DNA from: Pseudomonas tremae | GTDB taxonomy: Bacteria; Pseudomonadota; Gammaproteobacteria; Pseudomonadales; Pseudomonadaceae | Direction: 5' to 3' | DNA length: 60,298 nucleotides | Assembly (NCBI RefSeq): GCF_001401155.1 | Contig: NZ_LJRO01000486.1 | Span: forward strand, 1 to 60,298 | In this document: one piece after another, positions 37,172 to 45,736 of the stretch | How positions within the stretch are numbered: the stretch's first letter is position 1 | Layout of the letters: every line of letters begins with the position of its first letter | Made by a program: the position numbers and the translations under genes | The notes under the pieces: generated by a model | Database searches by the model: none | What the model saw: the letters and a program-made list of their open reading frames with translations, nothing else | What the model was told of the DNA's origin: nothing

Positions 37172-37210
37172 GCAGAGATCGCCACTTGATGGCACTGGAT
37201 GGATAGTTCT

Positions 37211-38236
37211 ATGACCACACAGCAACCAGTTGCGGTTCTTGGTGGTGGCAGTTTCGGTACTGCCATTGCAAATCTGCTGGCCGAGAACGGTCATCAGGTT
37301 CGCCAGTGGATGCGCGATCCGGAGCAGGCGGAGGCCATTCGCGTCAATCGCGAGAACCCTCGTTACCTTAAAGGCATCAAGGTTCGCCCTGAAGTCGAGC
37401 CGGTGACTGACCTCACCGCGGTACTCGAAGGCAGCGAACTCATTTTCGTCGCACTGCCATCAAGTGCCCTGCGCTCGGTACTGTCGCCTCACGTCGAGTG
37501 CCTGAGCGGCAAGATGCTGGTGAGCCTGACCAAAGGCATCGAGGCGCAGAGTTTCAAGCTCATGAGCCAGATTCTGGAAGAGATCGTCCCTCAGGCTCGC
37601 ATCGGGGTCTTGTCCGGTCCGAATCTGGCCCGCGAGATCGCCGAACATGCATTGACTGCCACCGTGGTGGCCAGCGAAGACGAGGCGCTGTGTGAGCAGG
37701 TTCAGGCTGCCTTGCACGGCAGGACATTTCGCGTCTATGCCAGCAATGACCGTTTTGGCGTCGAGCTGGGCGGTGCCTTGAAGAACGTCTACGCGATCAT
37801 TGCCGGCATGGCCGTTGCGCTGGAGATGGGCGAAAACACCAAAAGCATGCTGATTACCCGTGCGCTGGCGGAAATGACCCGTTTTGCCGTCAGTCAGGGC
37901 GCCAATCCGATGACCTTTCTGGGGCTGGCGGGGGTGGGCGATCTGATCGTGACCTGTTCTTCGCCTAAAAGCCGTAATTATCAGGTCGGGTTTGCCTTGG
38001 GGCAGGGCCTGTCTCTGGAGGAGGCGGTGACTCGCCTGGGCGAAGTGGCCGAGGGTGTAAACACGCTCAAGGTGCTCAAGGTCAAGGCTCAGGAGGTGCA
38101 GGTCTACATGCCGCTGGTCGCCGGACTGCATGCGATTCTTTTTGAAGGCCGCACGCTCAGCCAGGTCATTGAGGCACTGATGCGCGCCGAACCCAAGACA
38201 GACGTCGATTTCATTTCGATCACCGGTTTCAATTGA
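37211..38236 (+). CDS. gpsA: sn-Glycerol-3-phosphate dehydrogenase [NAD(P)+]
   Basis: This 341-residue soluble enzyme reduces dihydroxyacetone phosphate to glycerol-3-phosphate for phospholipid synthesis. It has the Rossmann motif VLGGGSFGTAIANLLA, the GPNLAREIAE segment and the catalytic Lys in GGALKNVYAI. The ATG at 37211 is chosen over 37199 for family fit. It opens a short plus-strand run with a DUF4389 gene and sixA. Confidence 0.96.
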   Translation: MTTQQPVAVLGGGSFGTAIANLLAENGHQVRQWMRDPEQAEAIRVNRENPRYLKGIKVRPEVEPVTDLTAVLEGSELIFVALPSSALRSVLSPHVECLSGKMLVSLTKGIEAQSFKLMSQILEEIVPQARIGVLSGPNLAREIAEHALTATVVASEDEALCEQVQAALHGRTFRVYASNDRFGVELGGALKNVYAIIAGMAVALEMGENTKSMLITRALAEMTRFAVSQGANPMTFLGLAGVGDLIVTCSSPKSRNYQVGFALGQGLSLEEAVTRLGEVAEGVNTLKVLKVKAQEVQVYMPLVAGLHAILFEGRTLSQVIEALMRAEPKTDVDFISITGFN

Positions 38237-38261
38237 ATTCAGTTTGCTCAGGGAGAAGGTT

Positions 38262-38606
38262 TTGAACGAGTCGAAGATCCAGCATAACGAGTCGATTCTG
38301 CTACGCGTTCTATGGATGCTGCTGTTCCTGGGCGTATGGCACGTGGCTCAGATCGTTCTGGCGGTCGTGGTACTGGTGCAGTTGGGGTATCGCCTGATCT
38401 ATGGCGCGCCGAGCGGCAGCCTGATGAATTTCGGTGACAGCCTCAGCCAGTATCTGGCGCAGATCGGTCGTTTCGGGAGCTTTCACAGTGACCAGAAGCC
38501 TTGGCCGTTCGCTGACTGGCCTGCGCCTCGGGATCCGGATGGCGAGGCCGCACATCACGTTGCGCCAGCAACGCACCCGGTGCGTGATGAGGAGCCCAAG
38601 TCATGA
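38262..38606 (+). CDS. DUF4389-domain membrane protein
   Basis: This 114-residue protein has one long hydrophobic region (about 15-45, LRVLWMLLFLGVWHVAQIVLAVVVLVQ) and a cytoplasmic Pro-rich tail. It matches the DUF4389 pattern of a short membrane anchor. I favour the TTG at 38262 behind GGGAG, although a TTG at 38244 is also possible. It overlaps sixA by 4 nt (ATGA) and follows gpsA by 25 bp, so the three are probably cotranscribed. The function is unknown. Confidence 0.72.
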   Translation: MNESKIQHNESILLRVLWMLLFLGVWHVAQIVLAVVVLVQLGYRLIYGAPSGSLMNFGDSLSQYLAQIGRFGSFHSDQKPWPFADWPAPRDPDGEAAHHVAPATHPVRDEEPKS

Positions 38607-39058
38607 AGGTCTGGGTATTGCGCCATGGCGAAGCACAGTCGCGCGCGCGCAGTGACGCAGAGCGTGAGTTGACGGCCCATGGTCGTGAGGAAGTGCAGAA
38701 AAGCGCCATGCACCTGACGGGTAAGCCAGTGCAGCGGATTCTTGCCAGCCCTTATGTTCGCGCTCAGCAAACCGCCGAACTGGTGCGTCAGTCTCTGGGT
38801 TTCGACGCGCCGGTCGTGACAGTGCCCTGGCTGACGCCTGACGGCAGCCCGCGTCAGGTACTGGCACAGCTCGAGACACTCGGCGTTGACGAAGTGCTGC
38901 TGGTCAGTCATCAGCCTCTGGTGGGTGAGCTGATCGGCGTGCTGGCACATGGTAGCGCGCAGCAGGCCGAGCCCATGAGTACTGCCAGCCTGGCCGAGCT
39001 GGAAGGCGAGTTCGTGGCCGCCGGCACCATGACACTCAACAGCGTTCGGCACGTCTGA
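38603..39058 (+). CDS. sixA: Phosphohistidine phosphatase SixA
   Basis: This 151-residue histidine-phosphatase-fold enzyme begins with the RHG motif (VLRHGEAQ, catalytic His8), and a second catalytic His lies in VSHQPLVGEL. SixA removes phosphate from histidines of phosphorelay or phosphotransferase proteins. Its start overlaps the DUF4389 stop. In E. coli it acts on Hpt domains and on the nitrogen PTS; which partner it has here is not shown. Confidence 0.92.
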   Translation: MKVWVLRHGEAQSRARSDAERELTAHGREEVQKSAMHLTGKPVQRILASPYVRAQQTAELVRQSLGFDAPVVTVPWLTPDGSPRQVLAQLETLGVDEVLLVSHQPLVGELIGVLAHGSAQQAEPMSTASLAELEGEFVAAGTMTLNSVRHV

Positions 39059-39124
39059 ACGGGCTGTCCGAACATCGACCTCGCTCTTGTGAAGCAAGTG
39101 CAACCTTTTATAAAAGGATTTGAA

Positions 39125-39568
39125 ATGAGCATGTGGCGTCAGGCTCCCGACATCGAAACCCTTATGGCGGCCCAGAAAAACACCATCGGCGAAGTGCTCG
39201 ACATTCGTTTCGAGTCGTTCACCGAAGACTCCATGACGGCGAGCATGGTGGTTGATCAACGAACTCACCAGCCGTTCGGTCTGCTGCATGGCGGTGCCTC
39301 GGTCGTGCTGGCTGAATCGCTGGGCTCGATGGCCAGTTACCTGATGGTCGACCCGAAGACGCATTTCTGCGTCGGGCTCGAGGTCAACGCCAACCATTTG
39401 CGTGGGGTGCGCACCGGACGCGTGACCGGGGTCGTACGCCCTGTACACATCGGTCGTACCACTCATGTCTGGGATATTCGCATCAGCACTGACGAAGGCA
39501 AGCTGAGCTGCATTTCACGCTTGACAGTTGCAGTGGTGCCGCATGGCCAGGAGCCACCTGCACACTGA
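39125..39568 (+). CDS. Hotdog-fold acyl-CoA thioesterase (PaaI/MenI type)
   Basis: This 147-residue protein has the family signature HQPFGLLHGGASVVLAESLG, containing the substrate loop and the catalytic Glu on the central helix. The rest forms the hotdog beta sheet (FCVGLEVNANHLRGVRTG). It hydrolyses acyl- or aroyl-CoA thioesters. The ATG at 39125 lies 6 nt after AAAAGGA; the GTG at 39089 gives a longer N terminus without family support. The substrate is unknown, as no menaquinone or phenylacetate genes are near. Confidence 0.87.
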   Translation: MSMWRQAPDIETLMAAQKNTIGEVLDIRFESFTEDSMTASMVVDQRTHQPFGLLHGGASVVLAESLGSMASYLMVDPKTHFCVGLEVNANHLRGVRTGRVTGVVRPVHIGRTTHVWDIRISTDEGKLSCISRLTVAVVPHGQEPPAH

Positions 39569-39699
39569 CCGCGCTCTTCCTGTCATCCTTCGGGCACCGA
39601 GGATGGCCGGAGTGTCACCTGCGATGGCGGTTCCGGTCATTGCCGTTCTGCAAAGAGGCTGCGCACAATCTTGACTCGCCCGCTCATGGAAGTATCGGC

Positions 39700-40509
39700 A
39701 TGTCGCAACCGGTGTTCTTCGCTCACGCCAATGGCTTTCCTTCGGCGACCTACAGCAAGCTTTTTTCGGCACTTGCCCCGGAATACCAGGTGGCGCGGCT
39801 TGAACAACACGCGCATGACCCGCGCTTTCCAGTGGACGACAACTGGCTGAGTCTGGTCGATGAACTGATTCATCATTTGCGCGAGCAGTCGGGCCCGGTA
39901 TGGGGTGTCGGGCACTCTCTGGGCGGTGTGCTGCATCTGCATGCCGCGTTACGTTGCCCGGAACTCTATCGGGGGGTGGTGATGCTGGACTCGCCAGTGC
40001 TGGGGCTGGCCGATCAGTTGTTCATTCGTGCGGCCAAGCGCCTGGGTTTCATTGACCGTATCACCCCTGCAGGTCGCACATTGGGGCGTCGCGAAGCGTT
40101 TGTCGACATGGATGCCGCCCGTACCTATTTTTCCAGCAAGAGCCTGTTTCGCCGCTTCGACCCCGACTGCCTCGCTGCTTACCTGCAGCACGGCTTACAG
40201 CATGACGGCGAACAACTTCGGCTGCGCTTCGATCCGGCGACAGAGATCAGCATTTATCGTAGCATTCCGCATACCAGCCCGTTGCCTTCGCGTCAGCTCA
40301 AGGTGCCGCTGGCGATGGTGCGCGGCAAGCACAGCCGGGTGATCATGCCGCATCATGGCTACCTGGCCCGCCGCATGCGCGAAGGGGAATACTTGACGAT
40401 GCCCGGAGGGCACATGTTTCCATTGGAGCGCCCCGATGAGACGGCGCAATTACTCAAGTCTTTGTTCGTCCGCTGGGACGCACGACATGTGCAGCGGGCT
40501 GGCGCATGA
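39700..40509 (+). CDS. Alpha/beta hydrolase
   Basis: This 269-residue hydrolase has the oxyanion motif HANGFPSATY, the nucleophile elbow GHSLGG and a C-terminal His in GGHMFPLE. There is no signal peptide, so it is cytoplasmic. It overlaps the next hydrolase gene by 4 nt (ATGA), so the two are translationally coupled. The natural ester or thioester substrate is unknown. The start is set at MSQPVFFAHANG. Confidence 0.88.
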   Translation: MSQPVFFAHANGFPSATYSKLFSALAPEYQVARLEQHAHDPRFPVDDNWLSLVDELIHHLREQSGPVWGVGHSLGGVLHLHAALRCPELYRGVVMLDSPVLGLADQLFIRAAKRLGFIDRITPAGRTLGRREAFVDMDAARTYFSSKSLFRRFDPDCLAAYLQHGLQHDGEQLRLRFDPATEISIYRSIPHTSPLPSRQLKVPLAMVRGKHSRVIMPHHGYLARRMREGEYLTMPGGHMFPLERPDETAQLLKSLFVRWDARHVQRAGA

Positions 40510-41360
40510 GGCAGGCTGTCGAGGAAGTGCGCTTGAGCCTGGGCCATATCGAACTGGCTGCTTATTTGTCTGGTCCTGAAGACGGCCAGCCTGTCATCGC
40601 GCTGCATGGCTGGCTCGACAACGCTAACAGTTTTGCCCGGCTGGCCCCGCGCCTTGAAGGGTTGCGGATCGTGGCGCTGGACCTGGCCGGGCATGGCTAC
40701 TCCGACCATCGCCCGGCAGGTGCTGCCTACGCTCTGGCCGACTACGTGTTTGACGTGTTGCAGGTCGCCGAGCACATGGGCTGGCAACGCTTTGCCCTGC
40801 TGGGGCATTCGCTGGGGGCGATTATTTCGGTGTTGCTCGCAAGCTCGTTGCCCGAGCGGGTTACGCGTCTTGCACTGATTGACGGGCTTGTGCCGCTGAC
40901 CGGTGAACCCCAGTCCGCCGCCGAGCGCATGGGCGCAGCCCTGCAGGCGCAACTGGCGCTGTCGAGCAAGAAAAAACCGGTCTATCAGGATCAGGAACGA
41001 GCCGTTCAGGCGCGCATGAAAGGCGCGCTGGCGGTCAGTCGCGAGGCGGCAGAGCTGCTTGCTCTGCGTGGTTTGATGCCAGTGCCGGGCGGTTACACGT
41101 GGCGCAGCGACAGCCGCCTGACCTTGCCCTCCGCGATACGTTTTACAGAGCAACAGGCAATGGCGTTCGTTCATGGCATTCGCTGTCCGACACAATTGGT
41201 GATTGCGTCGGACGGCATGCTGGCGAAAAAACATGAGCTGCTGTCTGGTCTGCCTTTCGACGTTGCACGGCTGAGTGGAGGGCATCATTTGCACCTGGAC
41301 GACGAGGATGGTGCGCGCTCTGTTGCACACTGTATCAATCGCTTTTTCGCTGCTTCTTGA
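40506..41360 (+). CDS. Alpha/beta hydrolase
   Basis: This 284-residue hydrolase has LHGWLDNANSF (oxyanion region), the nucleophile elbow GHSLGAIIS and a C-terminal His in SGGHHLHLDD. It resembles the MEST-like or proline-iminopeptidase-like branch in its N-terminal HGWLDN motif. The start overlaps the previous hydrolase gene, and both probably act in one pathway of lipid or ester turnover. The substrate is unknown. Confidence 0.88.
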   Translation: MRQAVEEVRLSLGHIELAAYLSGPEDGQPVIALHGWLDNANSFARLAPRLEGLRIVALDLAGHGYSDHRPAGAAYALADYVFDVLQVAEHMGWQRFALLGHSLGAIISVLLASSLPERVTRLALIDGLVPLTGEPQSAAERMGAALQAQLALSSKKKPVYQDQERAVQARMKGALAVSREAAELLALRGLMPVPGGYTWRSDSRLTLPSAIRFTEQQAMAFVHGIRCPTQLVIASDGMLAKKHELLSGLPFDVARLSGGHHLHLDDEDGARSVAHCINRFFAAS

Positions 41361-41484
41361 CTTGAGGCCGGCAACTGCCGACGCTGGGCGGGTTGAAACA
41401 GGAGTCAACCGTGATGGATCAAGCCGCCCGCCATGATCGCCTTGCAGGCGATTACCCTCATTCTTTCTTTACGCCTGCCAGCCG

Positions 41485-42327
41485 ATGAGAACACTCATGC
41501 TTTTAACCCGTGTTCCAGCTGTCGCATTGTGCGCAGTCATTTTCAGCGGCCTGTTCAGCAGTGCAGTCAGTGCCGCCGATATGGAGGGCAGCCGTGATCT
41601 GGACGTTGTGCCGCGTATGGCCGATGCCGAGATCGTCGACTATCGTCCCGCCGCCGAGCTGGAACGTGTCTACCCGATGGGCTCGATCCGCAAGATCAGT
41701 GGCCAGTTGCGTTTCGACGGCCAGGTAAGCGCGCGGGGCAACCTGACTTCGGTTACCTATCAGTTGCCTGCCGAACATACTTCCGATGATGCCTTTACCG
41801 CCGCGCGCGAGGCTTTGCAGCAGCAGGGCGCTGAACTGCTGTTCTGGTGCCAGGCACGCGACTGCGGAGAAAGCAGCCTGTGGGCCAACGAAGTGTTTGG
41901 CAACGCCAAACTGTACGGCGCGGACGACCGGCAGGCGTACCTGCTGTTGCGCATGGCAGAGCCCCGCAGTGACACCCTGGTGGCGCTCTACAGCATTACC
42001 CGCGGTAATCGTCGAGCCTATCTGCACGTCGAGCAGTTTGAAGCCGCTGCACCGCTGGGCGAGTTGCTGCCGACCTCGGCGACGCTGCTGCGTCAATTGA
42101 AAAGCACCGGCAAGCTGGAACTGCCCCGGCTTGCAGGAGAGCCACAGGACGTCTGGATCACCCTGATTTCTCGCGGTCTCAACCTTGACAGTTCATTGCG
42201 CCTGATTGTATCCGGGGCCAGCGCAAGTGCCTGGCGTGACGCGCTGATCGGCAAAGGCGTTCGCGCTGCCCGGCTGGAGACCGGGGCTCTCGATGGCAAA
42301 GGGCTGAAAATCGAAGTCATCCGCTAA
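41485..42327 (+). CDS. DUF4892-domain exported protein
   Basis: This 280-residue protein has a signal peptide (about 30 residues, cleavage near VSA-AD) and the DUF4892 pattern (SRDLDVVPRMADAEIVDY, then ELLFWCQARDCGESSLWAN with two cysteines that may form a disulfide). The C-terminal quarter has a beta-alpha arrangement like an OmpA or SPOR-type module. An envelope role is likely but unproven. It stands alone, 124 bp after the hydrolase pair. Confidence 0.8.
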   Translation: MRTLMLLTRVPAVALCAVIFSGLFSSAVSAADMEGSRDLDVVPRMADAEIVDYRPAAELERVYPMGSIRKISGQLRFDGQVSARGNLTSVTYQLPAEHTSDDAFTAAREALQQQGAELLFWCQARDCGESSLWANEVFGNAKLYGADDRQAYLLLRMAEPRSDTLVALYSITRGNRRAYLHVEQFEAAAPLGELLPTSATLLRQLKSTGKLELPRLAGEPQDVWITLISRGLNLDSSLRLIVSGASASAWRDALIGKGVRAARLETGALDGKGLKIEVIR

Positions 42328-42418
42328 CTGTTGATTTGCGACGTAGGCGAACAACGGCTGACGCCAGCCCTGTTCGCCTTTATGCTCGCTACCTATGATC
42401 CCTGCTGATGGATGCCGC

Positions 42419-43468
42419 ATGTTCAACAATGATCGCTTGCTGGTGCAGATTCTGCTGCTGGCGCTATTCGGTGCTTGCCTCTGGGTAATGGCGCCGTTCT
42501 GGTCGGCGCTGGTCTGGGGTGCAGTGCTGGCGTTTGCCAGCTGGCCGCTGATGCGTTTGCTGACGCGCTGGTTCAAAGGGCGTGAGTCGCTGGCTGCGCT
42601 GGTGATGAGCCTGTGCTGGATGCTGCTGGTCGCGGCGCCACTGGTATGGCTGGGCTTCAATCTCGCCGACCATGTGCGTGACGCCACGGGGTTGATCAAG
42701 AACATTCAGGTCGACGGGTTGCCCGATCCACCGCAATGGCTGGCCGGGATTCCGCTGGTAGGCGAGCGGCTGGTCGGCATCTGGACCACTATCGATCAGC
42801 AGGGCGCAGCGTTCATGACCACGGTCAAGCCGTACCTGGGTGAGGTCGGCAACTGGTTGCTGGCGCGCAGCGCGCAGATTGGTGGCGGCATTCTGGAACT
42901 GACGCTGAGTATCGTTTTCGCCTTTTTCTTCTATCGCGACGGTCCGCGTCTGGCGGCGTTCGTGCTGAGCCTGCTGGAACGCTTGATCGGTGACAGAGCG
43001 CAGTATTACCTGGACCTGGTGGCAGGCACGGTGCAGCGGGTCGTCAACGGTGTGATTGGCACAGCTGCGGCACAGGCGCTGCTGGCGCTGATCGGCTTTC
43101 TGATCGCTGGCATTCCCGGCGCACTGGTGCTGGGTATTCTGACCTTCCTGTTCAGCCTTATCCCTATGGGGCCGCCGTTGGTCTGGCTGCCTGCGACCGC
43201 CTGGCTGGTCTGGCAGGGCGAGTACGGCATGGCGGTCTTTCTCGGCATCTGGGGCATGTTCATCATCAGCGGCGTAGACAACGTGCTCAAGCCGTACCTG
43301 ATCAGCCGCGGAGGCAACCTGCCACTGGTGATTGTATTACTTGGCGTGTTTGGCGGCTTGCTGGCATTCGGCTTCATCGGCTTGTTTATCGGTCCTACGC
43401 TGCTGGCGGTAGCCTATAGCCTGTTGACGGACTGGGTCGGCAGCGAGCGGGCACGCAACCCGCGCTAA
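42419..43468 (+). CDS. AI-2E/PerM-family inner-membrane protein
   Basis: This 349-residue protein has about eight hydrophobic segments and the family features: an amphipathic middle (residues about 70-150), then GILELTLSIVFAFFFYRDG, and a late GLFIGPTLLAVAYSLL. Members were named for autoinducer-2 export, but many are uncharacterised carriers or sodium-proton antiporters. No quorum-sensing gene is near. The ATG at 42419 is preferred to 42395. A weak hairpin (43495-43516) follows the stop. Confidence 0.82.
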   Translation: MFNNDRLLVQILLLALFGACLWVMAPFWSALVWGAVLAFASWPLMRLLTRWFKGRESLAALVMSLCWMLLVAAPLVWLGFNLADHVRDATGLIKNIQVDGLPDPPQWLAGIPLVGERLVGIWTTIDQQGAAFMTTVKPYLGEVGNWLLARSAQIGGGILELTLSIVFAFFFYRDGPRLAAFVLSLLERLIGDRAQYYLDLVAGTVQRVVNGVIGTAAAQALLALIGFLIAGIPGALVLGILTFLFSLIPMGPPLVWLPATAWLVWQGEYGMAVFLGIWGMFIISGVDNVLKPYLISRGGNLPLVIVLLGVFGGLLAFGFIGLFIGPTLLAVAYSLLTDWVGSERARNPR

Positions 43469-43619
43469 CCCCTCGGCGTTCATAAAAGTCTTGCAGAGCC
43501 CGGATGACAGGGCTTTCAGGGTTCTGCCTGCAGGGCGTGGCAGCGAACCAGGCGACGCTTTGCTTGTTTGCGAATACGTCAGTTGTCGAGGTGATGCAGG
43601 GTTCGTATGGCACAGTGGG

Positions 43620-44645
43620 TCAACGGCGCGGCAGGTCCAGCACCGCCGTCAGGCCACCGCCCGGGGTCTGCGCCAATGATAATTGCCCACCGATGCGTCG
43701 CGCAGCCTCACGCGCGATGCTCATGCCCATGCCGATACCGCCTGAATTACGATTGCGCGAACTTTCCAGGCGATAGAACGGTTCAAACACCGTCTCGTGA
43801 AACTCGGGCGCAATGCCCGGTCCATGATCAACCACCGACACACGCACGCGATCTGCGCTGTCTTCAATCACGATGTTCGCGCTGCCGGCGTAGCGCAGCG
43901 CATTGTCGACCAGATTCTGCAGGCACGAACGCAGTGCCATCGGTTGCGTCCTGAGCGGTTTGCACTGCCCCGAGTACTGCACGTCGTCGCCGTTGTCCTG
44001 AGCGTTTTCGGCCTGGGATTCAATCAACGCCTGCAGGTCAAACTGCTGCAAGCCTTCGGTGCGCCGATGTTCATTGAGGTAGGCGAGCGTGGCATCGAGC
44101 ATGTTGATCATGTCGTTCAGGTCTTGGGTCATCTGCCCGTGGAGCCTGGGCTCCTCGATCTGCTCGACGCGCAGTTTTAGTCGCGACAGCGGGGTGCGCA
44201 GGTCATGGGAAACCGCCGCCAGCATGCGTCCGCGCTGCTGCATCTGTTCGCGGATGTTGCGCTGCATCAAGTTGAACGTCTGCGCGGCCTGGCGGGCTTC
44301 TCTGGGGCCGCTGATCTCCAGAGGCGAGCTGTCGAGATCTTCACTCAGGCGCTCGGCGGCCTCGCTCAGGCGCTGGACCGGGCGGGCCAGCGCCTTGGCG
44401 CCGTACCAGGCAGCAACAATAAGGGTGACGAACTGAGAGAACAGCAGCACCAGCGGACCACCTGGTGGCGGCCGGTGACGCTGCCCTCGATCATCCTGTG
44501 TGTGTTGCGCGTCGGGGTGTTCGTTGGGCGCAGGACGCATGCCGTATTGCGTGAACCAGATGAAGGCCAGCAGGTGCGCGAGCAGAATGGCCAGCAGTGC
44601 GCCGCCAAACAGCCGTGCAAACAGTGTGTCGAAGCGGCGAATCAA
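43620..44645 (-). CDS. Sensor histidine kinase of a two-component pair
   Basis: This 341-residue kinase has two membrane helices (about 12-31 and 65-82) around a very short periplasmic loop of about 30 residues rich in His, Pro and charged residues. HAMP follows, then HisKA with phospho-His147 in AAVSHDLRTPLSRL and a HATPase domain ending in GGIGMGMSIAREAARRIGG. The start is a TTG that overlaps the stop of the response-regulator gene (TTGA), a coupling that may keep kinase output low. The stimulus is unknown. Confidence 0.9.
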   Translation of the reverse strand: MIRRFDTLFARLFGGALLAILLAHLLAFIWFTQYGMRPAPNEHPDAQHTQDDRGQRHRPPPGGPLVLLFSQFVTLIVAAWYGAKALARPVQRLSEAAERLSEDLDSSPLEISGPREARQAAQTFNLMQRNIREQMQQRGRMLAAVSHDLRTPLSRLKLRVEQIEEPRLHGQMTQDLNDMINMLDATLAYLNEHRRTEGLQQFDLQALIESQAENAQDNGDDVQYSGQCKPLRTQPMALRSCLQNLVDNALRYAGSANIVIEDSADRVRVSVVDHGPGIAPEFHETVFEPFYRLESSRNRNSGGIGMGMSIAREAARRIGGQLSLAQTPGGGLTAVLDLPRR

Positions 44646-45421
44646 CCCAGCTCCCTGGCATCGAACAGATAGCCTTCACCGCGTACGGTCTTGATCAACT
44701 GCGGATTCTTCGGGTCGTCGCCGAGTTTCTGGCGCAGGCGCGATACCAGCAAATCGATACTGCGGTCGAATGCCTCTATCGAACGGCCTCGGGCTGCATC
44801 GAGCAATTGCTCGCGGCTCAGCACCCGGTGCGGTCGTTCGAGAAACACGCGCAACAGGCGAAATTCGGCGTTGGACAGCGGCACGACCAGCCCGTCGGCT
44901 GCTGTCAGCTGTCGCAGAACACTGTTCAGGCGCCAGGCGTCAAAGCGAATGGTAGTGCGCTGATCGCTGCGTTCATCGCGCACCCGGCGCAGGATGGTCT
45001 GAATACGCGCGACCAGCTCGCGTGGCTCGAACGGCTTGGCCATGTAATCGTCGGCACCCAGCTCCAGGCCAATAATCCGGTCAGTTGGTTCGCAACGTGC
45101 GGTCAGCATCAGGATCGGGATGTCCGAGGTGCTACGCAACCAGCGGCACAGGGACAGGCCGTCTTCGCCGGGTAACATCAGGTCCAGCACCACCACATCG
45201 AAGGTTTCATTGCTCAGGGCTTGGCGCATCTGCGCACCATCGGTTACGCCGCGGGCATTGATATTGAAGCGCGTCAGGTAATCGCAAAGCAGTTCGCGAA
45301 TGGCTACGTCGTCATCGACAATCAGCGCCCGCACGCTCCAGCGTTGATCGGTCAATGTGGCATCGAGGGTGTTGTCGGGAAGTGCTTGCATGGTGCGTCT
45401 GTCGCCTGCTTGTGTCGCCAT
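44642..45421 (-). CDS. OmpR-family response regulator
   Basis: This 259-residue regulator has a receiver domain (about 32-145) with the acidic pocket LIVDDD, phospho-acceptor Asp80 in VVVLDLMLPGEDG and the switch Lys in GADDYMAKPF, and a C-terminal winged helix (about 165-255) ending in KTVRGEGYLFD. The extended N terminus of about 30 residues depends on the start. ATG codons at 45421 and 45391 are both possible, and neither has a clear ribosome binding site. It is followed by its kinase in the same operon. Confidence 0.9.
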   Translation of the reverse strand: MATQAGDRRTMQALPDNTLDATLTDQRWSVRALIVDDDVAIRELLCDYLTRFNINARGVTDGAQMRQALSNETFDVVVLDLMLPGEDGLSLCRWLRSTSDIPILMLTARCEPTDRIIGLELGADDYMAKPFEPRELVARIQTILRRVRDERSDQRTTIRFDAWRLNSVLRQLTAADGLVVPLSNAEFRLLRVFLERPHRVLSREQLLDAARGRSIEAFDRSIDLLVSRLRQKLGDDPKNPQLIKTVRGEGYLFDARELG

Positions 45422-45521
45422 CGTGTGGCTGCCGTTGAAGATCAACGCCGCCCCTCATGCTACTTCGCCGTGAGGCTCGGCGGTAGGTTGACGGTAGCCG
45501 ATGTCTGACGGATGTCATGAA

Positions 45522-45539
45522 TGTATCGAGACTGATACA
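45522..45539. promoter_or_regulatory. Palindromic candidate operator TGTATC-N6-GATACA
   Basis: A perfect 6-bp inverted repeat with a 6-nt spacer lies 100 bp before the response regulator and about 200 bp before the first Ig-like gene, in the divergent region. It could be an autoregulatory site or a control site of the accessory block. Confidence 0.4.
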
Positions 45540-45596
45540 GATGAAAGGCCATTGCACCCGCAATGATCCGTACGCCATAAAAAGATGCTTGTCCAG

Positions 45597-45612
45597 CTAG
45601 TACTTCTACTAG
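45597..45612. repeat. Inverted repeat in the divergent region before the first Ig-like gene
   Basis: CTAGTA and TACTAG form a perfect 6-bp stem with a CTTC loop. There is no T-run, so it is more likely an operator or RNA leader structure than a terminator. Confidence 0.35.
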
Positions 45613-45736
45613 TAACACGACACGTCAATAAGGCTCTAGGGTACTTACAGGACGCAACACCTTGATGCCTGTTATTGCTCAGGTTCTGTATCGCTGCGAA
45701 TACCCGACAGCACTCTATCGTTATGGAGAACGAGAC

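Noticed and set aside
36931..37266. Extended N terminus for the hybrid kinase, overlapping gpsA
   Set aside because: The extra sequence is Cys/His-rich with no domain, and it would overlap gpsA on the other strand. The ATG at 36930 gives a normal membrane protein.
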